A stretch of DNA of 64,000 nt from Chitinophagaceae bacterium (GTDB taxonomy: Bacteria; Bacteroidota; Bacteroidia; Chitinophagales; Chitinophagaceae). The notes under the pieces are model-generated. The model was not told where the DNA came from. It did not search any database and was given only the letters and a program-made list of their open reading frames with translations. The stretch is taken from NCBI GenBank assembly GCA_016702745.1, contig JADJDJ010000004.1:496001-560000 (forward strand), in the 5' to 3' direction. Shown here piece after piece: positions 53,488-61,186 of this stretch (the first letter of the stretch is position 1; the number at the start of each line of letters is the position of its first letter). Made by a program: the position numbers and the translations under genes.

Positions 53488-55335
53488 TTAGTAACCCCGC
53501 ACATTCTTTCCTTCCATGTAATTCATGAAAGCTTTGTTCACCACTTTATTTCCGCCGCGGGTTGGATAGTTACCGGTAAAATACCAGTCGCCCAGATTAC
53601 TGGGGCAGGAACGATGCAGGTCTTCAATGCTCTGGAAAATCACATCCACCGGTGTTTGCAAACCGGGTGGTGTAATCAGCTGGGCAATCTTGGCGGAAAT
53701 CTCTTCGGTAGTAAAGAGTTTGTACAATTGCTTCACCACATTTTCAGAATCCAGCAGGTGATTGCGTTGTAGTTCCTTGCATCTTTCATGGAGGTCTTTA
53801 AGGCAATCTTCTTTGCCCCTTTCTTTAGCCAGGCTCACCGCAGCATTAAAGGCAATAAAATCACCCATCTTGCTCATGTCTATTCCATAACAATCAGGAT
53901 AACGGATTTGCGGGGAAGAAGAGACGATGACAATTCTTTTGGGTTTCAGTCTGGCCAGCATCCGGATAATACTTTCTTTCAAAGTAGTACCCCTCACAAT
54001 GGAATCATCAATCACCACCAGGGTATCTTCACCGGCTCTTACGGTTCCGTAGGTAATATCATATACGTGCTGCACCATTTCATTCCGGCTGGCATCTTCG
54101 GTAATAAAAGTGCGCATTTTTACATCCTTGATCGCAATCTTTTCAATCCGGATCCGCCGCTGGATCATTTCGCTCAGCTTCTCTTCATCATAATCCTTAC
54201 CCCAGCTGAGGATACGTTCAATCTTTACCCGGTTCAGGTAATCTTCCATTCCCTTGAGCATGCCATAAAAAGCAGTCTCGGCTGTATTTGGTATAAAGGA
54301 GAAAATAGTATTCTTCAGGTCGTGCTGGATGGCATTCAGTACCTGTTCGCTCAGGTTATAGCCCAATGCAATCCGTTCCCGGTAAATTTTTTCATCACTG
54401 CCCCTTGAAAAATAGATGCGTTCAAAGCTGCAGGCCTTGCGCTCTTTGGGTTCCAGGATCTGGGCGATTTCTATCTCCCCTCTTTCATTCACGATTAATG
54501 CCTGTCCGGGCATCAGTTCCTGTACTTCGTTTTCCCCCACATTAAAAGTGGTGCGGATGGCGGCTCTTTCAGAAGCGGCCACAACTACTTCATCATTGAT
54601 ATAATAATAGGATGGGCGTATACCATGGGCATCACGGAATACAAAACCAATTCCGTTACCGGTTAATCCACCCACATGAAAACCACCATCGAGATAAGGC
54701 AGGGTTTTCTTCAGCACTTTTTTGATATCCATCCCTTGTGGTGAAGCCTCATCTTCCTTACAAAGAAAAGTATGCATCAGCTCGATCATGGCTGCCAGGT
54801 CGCTGAATCTGACATTCTCGTTTGGTTCTTTCCCCACCATGGAAAACAGCTCATCTGAATTCACAATATTGAAATTACCGGCCAGGGCCAGGTTGCGGGT
54901 GGGGATGGTATCTCGGTTGATAAAGGGGTGACAATATTCCAGTTTGTTCTTACCCTGAGTACCATAGCGCAGGTGACCCAGCATCAGTTCACCCAGAAAG
55001 TTCACATGCCCTTTCATCAGGCCCGGATGATTCAGGATATCCGGATGGTATTGGGATAGTTCTTCTATTTCCTTGCCCACTCTATGAAAAATATCGGCAA
55101 TGGCCTGTGGCGCATTGCTGCGCATCCGGTTCATAAAAGGATAACCCGGCTCTACATTCAGCTTTACCGTGGCCAGTCCGGCGCCGTCCTGTCCGCGGTT
55201 ATGTTGTTTTTCCATTAGCAGGTACAGCTTGTTAAGCCCCCACAACACGGTTCCATACTGTTGCTGGTAATAAGAGAAAGGTTTTCTTAAGCGGATGAAT
55301 GCAAGGCCGCATTCATGTTTAATCGGGTCGCTCAT
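53488..55335 (-). CDS. purF: Amidophosphoribosyltransferase
   Basis: A 615-residue enzyme for the first committed step of purine synthesis: glutamine plus PRPP to phosphoribosylamine. The propeptide MSDPIKHE precedes catalytic Cys9 in ECGLAFIRL. The glutaminase domain contains HLRYGTQG and GNFNIVNS. The phosphoribosyltransferase domain has the PRPP loop TLVVIDDSIVRGTTLKESI. The family's usual length is about 470-510; the extra length is typical of the Bacteroidota form (from memory of the family). A TACCTTTG box at 55344-55351 ends eight bases before the ATG. Confidence 0.95.
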   Translation of the reverse strand: MSDPIKHECGLAFIRLRKPFSYYQQQYGTVLWGLNKLYLLMEKQHNRGQDGAGLATVKLNVEPGYPFMNRMRSNAPQAIADIFHRVGKEIEELSQYHPDILNHPGLMKGHVNFLGELMLGHLRYGTQGKNKLEYCHPFINRDTIPTRNLALAGNFNIVNSDELFSMVGKEPNENVRFSDLAAMIELMHTFLCKEDEASPQGMDIKKVLKKTLPYLDGGFHVGGLTGNGIGFVFRDAHGIRPSYYYINDEVVVAASERAAIRTTFNVGENEVQELMPGQALIVNERGEIEIAQILEPKERKACSFERIYFSRGSDEKIYRERIALGYNLSEQVLNAIQHDLKNTIFSFIPNTAETAFYGMLKGMEDYLNRVKIERILSWGKDYDEEKLSEMIQRRIRIEKIAIKDVKMRTFITEDASRNEMVQHVYDITYGTVRAGEDTLVVIDDSIVRGTTLKESIIRMLARLKPKRIVIVSSSPQIRYPDCYGIDMSKMGDFIAFNAAVSLAKERGKEDCLKDLHERCKELQRNHLLDSENVVKQLYKLFTTEEISAKIAQLITPPGLQTPVDVIFQSIEDLHRSCPSNLGDWYFTGNYPTRGGNKVVNKAFMNYMEGKNVRGY

Positions 55336-55343
55336 GCAGGCCG

Positions 55344-55351
55344 CAAAGGTA
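55344..55351 (-). promoter_or_regulatory. TACCTTTG -7 box of purF
   Basis: On the minus strand TACCTTTG is followed by eight bases and the purF ATG. The predicted leader is only one or two bases. Confidence 0.5.
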
Positions 55352-55382
55352 GGTCTTAAAAGCTTTCGGCTGCATTAAATCA

Positions 55383-58300
55383 TCACCCTTCTTCTTCCGG
55401 AGCCGGCACAGTTACGGTAACGGTACAGCCCTGGCCCGGAGCGGAAATAATCTGGGCCCGACCATCAAAAAGGGCGGCCCGGTTAACAATATTATTCAGC
55501 CCCATCCCTTTTTTATGTTGCTGAGGGTCAAAGCCCTGTCCATTGTCATGGATGCTCACCTGGATCTGCTCTGCATCGGCAAGCAGGGAGATGGCTATTT
55601 TCTGTGCCCTTGCATGGCGGATGATATTATTCACCTGTTCCTGAATAATTCTGAAAATCATGAGCTTCATGCTTTCCGGAATACCCGATTCGTCGAAATG
55701 CGGGTGCTGGAAATCAATCTGGAAAGAGTGGGTTCTTTTCAGTGCATAGCATAGATCCTGCACCGATTCTACCAGACCGATATCACCCAGGGTAGGCGGC
55801 ACCAGCGATTGCGACATCTGGCGGATCTCCTGTACAATTTCGGCCAGGTTCTTCTCGGCCAGGTCAACCATTTCCCTTGCTTCCCCAATGGCTTTATCAC
55901 GGGCTACTTCCAGGTATAAGCGGGTGGTGGTGAGGTGCTGATTGATATTATCATGAAGTTCTTTACCAATTTCCTGTCTTTCCTTTTCCTGTCCGTCAAT
56001 AGTTGCCTGCGTGATGAGTTTTTGCTTTTGTATTTCCTGTTCGGTCAGTTGCTGGGCCATTCTTTTTTGTTCCGAGATATCGGTAAAGGAACAAACCACA
56101 TTGATCAGTTGCTGATCACCATCAAATACCGGCTCAGCGTTCACCAGTAACCATACCCGGTCCTCGGTCCGGGGCCGGTACACCCCATCACCACATCCCT
56201 CACCGGCTTTCTGGTTTTGATGGACATCGGTACCGGGTGGGTATCGCCCGGGAAGGGGTTGCCATCTTCGTGGATCACATTCCATGCAGGATCAAAAGAA
56301 GTTTTACCGAGCAACTGATCTTCTGTCAATCCCAGTAAATCCAGGGCAGCCTGGTTACAGACCAGCATTTCTGATTGTTCATTTTGAAGGATCACCCCCA
56401 GTTTCAGGTCATGGATCAGGCTTCGGAACCTCCTTTCGCTTTCCTTTAAGCGGTCCTCAATCATTTTTCTTTTGGTATCGTCGGTGAAATAAATCACCAT
56501 ACTTTTCAGGATCGGATCATGCAATAGGTTATGACCACGGATCGTGCACCAAACCCATCCCCTTTCCGCATGGTAGAGCCGGGCTACGAGGAAATTGATC
56601 GTCGATTCCCTCTTTGCTTCTTTCTCAAATGCAATGATCGCATTGGGGCGATCATCCGGATGAACAAAATCCAGGATATTTTTTCCCAGCAGGATGGAAG
56701 TTTCATAACCCGAGAGGTGGAATACAGAGGGCCCGCAATAGGTGACTTTGCCTGTTATATCGGTTAGCACAATCCCGTCCAGTGAATTGGCAGCCAGGCT
56801 GCGGAAAAACTGTTCGCTCTGCAGTAATTGTTCTTCAATCTGTTTTCTTTCCGTGATATCCTTCCCAACCCCCATCATTCCAATTGGGTCCCCTTGTTCA
56901 TTTTTAAGAAGGGAAATAGTATGCAGCAGGTACCTTGTTTTTCCGTCAAATCCGGGGAAAGAAATTTCACCCCGCCAGATTCCTTCATCTTTAATAATGG
57001 AAAAAACCTGTTCATTAGTAAAAGGATGATAATTAGTTGTGATAACGCTACGATACAGTTTTCCAACAGATTCACTGGAATTGATACCGGTTAATTTTTC
57101 AGCCACACCATTCCAGGAAGTCACTTCCCTGTTCATATTCACGGTCACGATTACATCCGTTACATTATCCAGCAAAGTAGCCTGTGTACGGAATCTTCTT
57201 TCACTATTAATAAGGGCCTGTTCGGTTTTTTTACGGAGGGTATCATCATAGAGGTAGACCACCATCCCCTTGATATAGGGATTGGAAAATAGATTATGCC
57301 CTCTTACAATACACCAGACCCAGTGACCGAGCTGGTGACGGATCCTGACGGAAATAAATGTGCGCCGGCGGTTTCCGTTCATCACATCCGCAAAAGCATC
57401 TATCGCCAGTTGCTGATCCTCAGGATGTGCAAAGTCAATTGTCGTTTTACCGATGGCTGATTCGGGTGTATATCCAAAAATGGTGGTGATGGATGGGGAG
57501 GCAAACTGTATCACCGCATCTTTATCAGTAATCAGTACCCCATCCAGGGAGTTGACAAAAAGGTTCCGGTAAAAAAGTTCACTTTCCTTCAATTGCTCTT
57601 CGGTCGCTTTCTTTTCCGTGATATCAATCCCTGTTCCGATAATTGAAGTCTTTTTCCCGGTTTCATCCATCAAATAAGACGCCGTATGTAAGACTGTTTT
57701 CTTTACCCCAAACCGGTTCACAAAAGAAATTTCTCCCTGCCAGTTCCCTTTCTCGGCCAGGATCGCAGCCACTTCATCGGATGTGAAAGGGCCATAATCG
57801 AGCCGGGTCACATCGCCCAGGAATTTTCCTTTTACTTCTTCTTCCGTAAAACCCACCACCTGTTCAGCTCTTTTGTTCCAGCTCTCAATGATATAATTCA
57901 AATCACAGGTAATGATCAGATCAAAAACACTGCTCAGGGCAACAGACTGCCGTTGCAGGGCTTCCAGCATGGTCCTGCCCTTCGTGTTATCATAAAAATA
58001 AACCACCAGCATTCCCACAGCCGGGTTATCCATCATATTCACAGCCCTGACTATACACCAAACCCAGTCGCCGGTTTTTTTCAGGAGTCGTAAATGGACA
58101 AAAGTAGGCTGGTTGGTATAGGTCATTTCATTCTGAAATGCCTGTTGCGCCGCACCCAGGTCAACAGGATGGATATATGAAAAAACCGAAGTCCCGATCA
58201 CTTCAGCCGGATCATAGCCCAGTACTTTGGTAACGGTGGGAGCGGAAAAACGGATGATCCCCTGATCATCTGTGAGCACTATACCATCCTGGGCTTCCCC

Positions 58301-59469
58301 AATCAGGTTGCGGTAAAACTCCTCGCTGTGCTGCAATTTTTCTTCCACCACTCTTTTGCCGGTAATATCTTTCCCTGTACTGATATAACCTGTAATTTGT
58401 CCACAGGTATCACGCAGCAAACTGCCGGTTGCAAATATGGTAAGCTGTTTTCAATAATTTCTTTATAAATTTTTTCCCCTGAACCATCAGGGTAGTTGAT
58501 ATGAAGCAATTCCGCCATTCTTTTTCCGATTGCTTCCTTTTCGCTGTAACCGTATAGCTCTTCAGCTGTTTTGTTCCAGCTCACAATTTGAAAATTGGTA
58601 TCCAGCGAAATAATGATATCCGAAACATTTTCCATCAGCAAGGCCAGGTAACGGTTTTTTTCTTCCGCCTCCCGCTGTCCGGTGATATCCTGCTGTGTAC
58701 CCCAGACAGAAGTTATTTGTCCGTTTTCCACCAGCCCCTCCATACTGTTTCTGAAATATTTTATACGACCATACCGGTCAATCTCCCTGGTCTCAACTGT
58801 TGTTGTTTTAAATCGGTTTTGTATAAACTGCTGCAATCCGGCCATTCTTTGATGATCAGAAAAATCAATGAACTCATCCAGTCTGGCACCCTGTAATTCT
58901 TCTGCTTTTTCATACCCATACATCCGGGCCATATTATCATTACATTCTGCCAGTTTTGAATGGTTTCGCCAATAAGCAATTATTCTGGCAGGGTCTTCAT
59001 TAACTGATACGGGTTCATCAGAATCAAAACGCCATAACCCTTCGGTGGTTTGTTCATAGGCTTTACGTGCATCTGCCATTTTACCGGCCATGCCACCTAC
59101 CATTGACACATTGCGGGTCAGCAATACACCGGTGGCCTGTAGCTGTTCTTCTCCGGCTGCAGTGAGACATACCGAAAATTCCCAGGCAACTGCATGCACA
59201 ATTCCCCCGGCAGATCTGATTGCTAACTCAGCGGACAGAATGCCGCTTTGTTGCCTGCACTGATCCAATATTCTTTCTAATGCAGGAGGATCCTGGAAAA
59301 TTGAAGTCAACTGATCGGGAATCTTTTTATCGGAAAGGGTAAAAGACAAGAGCCGGGAATTGATAAAAACCACCCGGCCATTTCCTTCGGCAAGGAAATA
59401 GAAAAACCTGTCAGAATATGCAAAATATTCTTTCAGGCAGGGAATATTCATTCGACTTGATTCTATCAT
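55383..59469 (-). CDS. Multi-PAS sensor histidine kinase (two indels)
   Basis: Three frame segments unite into one 1362-residue protein when one base is added at 58433-58435 (AAA) and one at 56183-56186 (CCCC). No transmembrane helix is seen, so it is cytoplasmic. It carries eight or nine PAS domains. Between 58659 and 56453 they form three tandem copies of a pair: one PAS of the type VSDIIISLDTNFQIVSWNK, the next of the type SLDGIVLTDITGKVTY. A HisKA_3 domain follows with the phosphoacceptor His in EIGKELHDNINQHLTTTRLYLEVA, then an HATPase with GQGFDPQQHKKGMGLNNIVNRA. This is a NarX/LiaS-type kinase; no partner regulator lies adjacent. Confidence 0.85.
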
Positions 59470-59522
59470 TACTAAACAGCAGCCATGTAAAATTAGCTCA
59501 ATATTATATTCAGGACTGATTT

Positions 59523-59555
59523 AAAAAACAAACACCCCTTAAAAAGGGGCGTTTG
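59523..59555 (-). terminator. Rho-independent terminator after the SurA-like gene
   Basis: The 12-bp arms CAAACACCCCTT and AAGGGGCGTTTG pair with one mismatch, with a three-base loop (59529-59555). On the minus strand the hairpin is followed by six T. It lies 20 bases after the SurA-like gene and separates it from the PAS kinase. Confidence 0.85.
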
Positions 59556-59575
59556 CTGAATATTATTGAGTTCCG

Positions 59576-60949
59576 TCAAAATCCTTTTTTATCAGCGCTG
59601 AACTTTTGTAGCTGAGGGCATTCTGCCGCCGTACCCGGATCAATCATTACATAATAGGTAGGCACTTTTTCCTGAATCCATTTTTCCAGCACTTTGGCTT
59701 TCTTTTCTTCCAGGGCAAAAGTGGAGATCCGGCTGTAATCATCATGCATATTCATCCGGTGAGGCTCCGTTTTTGATTTCAGATACACGATCCGCACACC
59801 TTTCTTTCCCTGTTCGCCTTCAAAAGCAACAGGAGCGGAGATATCACCCACTTTCATCTTATTCAGCATTCCCACCATTTCCTTATCCAGCATATCAATG
59901 GTAACAAAAGTAGAACCATCGCGGCCGGTGATAAAGGGTCCGGCAAATTTGGCGGCTTCATCATCACTGTACCGGGCAGCAGCAGCATTAAAGCTCATGC
60001 TATTGCCGGTTACTTTAGCCTTGATGGTATCCAGTTTGATTCTTGCCTGTTTGATTTCTTCATCCGTTACCGGTGGAACCCGAAGGATATGACGCACGAC
60101 AGCATCGTCGCCATTTCTTTTTACCACCTGAATCAGATGATAGCCGAATTTGGATTTTACCGGAGCTGAGATTTCGCCTTCTTTTAAACGGAAAGCGGTG
60201 GAGAGGAATACAGGGTCCCAGGTTTTTTCATTCCGGTTCACTTCATATTGTCCGCAACGATCCTTACTACCCGGGTCTTCTGATACCGTTTTAGCCAGCT
60301 GACAGAAATCGGTTGTTTTATTCTCCAGCTGCTTTTTGTAATTGAGCATTTCCCCCATCACATATTCTTCAATTTCACGGGAGGCTTTGGGATATAAGAT
60401 GATCTGCCCGATTTCGAGTTCGATTTCATAGTAAGGCAGACTGTCCTTCGGAATTTTATCAAAAAAGGCCTTTACTTCGGTAGGCGTGATCCGTACATTC
60501 TCTACAATCTTCCGCTGCATGGCACTGGCCAGTTTTTGTTCCTTCACGGAAGGCCTTGCATCATCCTTGATCTGGTACACGGTTTTCCCGGCTACTTCTT
60601 CCAGGGCTTGCTGGCTTCCCAACTGGTTAATATAATAACGGACTTTTTGTTCCAGTTCTGCTTCCACTTCATCATCGGTAACCGGCAATGAATCTTTTTC
60701 TGCCTGCAGCATCAGGATTTTGGACACAACAGCCTGTTCCATCAGCATACAAAAACCATTGTCAGGCACCTGGCCACCCTGGCGTTGAATATCCAATAAT
60801 GAATTCTGGATATCAGATTCCAGGATGATACGGTCACCCACCACACCGGCAATTTTATCGATGGAAATTTTCTGTGCCTGCGCGCTGGCCGCAAAATCAA
60901 AGGCAATCAACAGCAAAAAGGCAAGAGCCCATTTATTAATAGTACGCAT
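59576..60949 (-). CDS. SurA-like periplasmic peptidyl-prolyl isomerase
   Basis: A 457-residue exported foldase. The signal peptide (MRTINKWALAFLLLIAFDFAASAQ) leads to a SurA N-domain (ISIDKIAGVVGDRIILESDIQNSLLDIQRQ, typical of SurA). Two rotamase regions follow: EIELEIGQIILYPKA onward, which is degenerate, and AVVRHILRVPPVTDEEIKQARIKLDTIKAKV, then RYSDDEAAKFAGPFI. It assists folding of outer-membrane proteins. I use the ATG at 60949; upstream in-frame codons lie in repeat sequence. The TATTTTTG box at 60955-60962 ends five bases before this ATG and supports that choice. Confidence 0.9.
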   Translation of the reverse strand: MRTINKWALAFLLLIAFDFAASAQAQKISIDKIAGVVGDRIILESDIQNSLLDIQRQGGQVPDNGFCMLMEQAVVSKILMLQAEKDSLPVTDDEVEAELEQKVRYYINQLGSQQALEEVAGKTVYQIKDDARPSVKEQKLASAMQRKIVENVRITPTEVKAFFDKIPKDSLPYYEIELEIGQIILYPKASREIEEYVMGEMLNYKKQLENKTTDFCQLAKTVSEDPGSKDRCGQYEVNRNEKTWDPVFLSTAFRLKEGEISAPVKSKFGYHLIQVVKRNGDDAVVRHILRVPPVTDEEIKQARIKLDTIKAKVTGNSMSFNAAAARYSDDEAAKFAGPFITGRDGSTFVTIDMLDKEMVGMLNKMKVGDISAPVAFEGEQGKKGVRIVYLKSKTEPHRMNMHDDYSRISTFALEEKKAKVLEKWIQEKVPTYYVMIDPGTAAECPQLQKFSADKKGF

Positions 60950-60954
60950 AAATT

Positions 60955-60962
60955 CAAAAATA
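60955..60962 (-). promoter_or_regulatory. TATTTTTG -7 box of the SurA-like gene
   Basis: On the minus strand TATTTTTG is followed by five bases and the ATG at 60949, so the predicted start of transcription coincides with the start codon. Confidence 0.5.
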
Positions 60963-61022
60963 CTTTTCCCTTTGTCGATTCGGGAGGGGAAAAGGGTATT
61001 TAACAAAAGTTTGATGAGGCGA

Positions 61023-61182
61023 GTGGCTAGTAGGGAGTGGCTAGTGGGGAAATCCCCCTCTGTCAACTTCCTTATACCTAAACCCTGGTCACCTTCAAAC
61101 ACTTCCACTACATTTCCTACTTAAGATAACGCTCAAATTACCAACGGTGTATTCCCCCACTAGCCACTAGCTACTAGCCACT
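61023..61182. repeat. Inverted pair of heptamer tracts between infB and the SurA-like gene
   Basis: The left tract 61023-61050 has GTGGCTA, GTAGGGA, GTGGCTA, GTGGGGA. The right tract 61155-61182 has CCCCACT, AGCCACT, AGCTACT, AGCCACT. The right tract is nearly the reverse complement of the left, with four units each, so a long stem could form in the 237-base gap just after infB. Confidence 0.6.
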
Positions 61183-61186
61183 CCCC

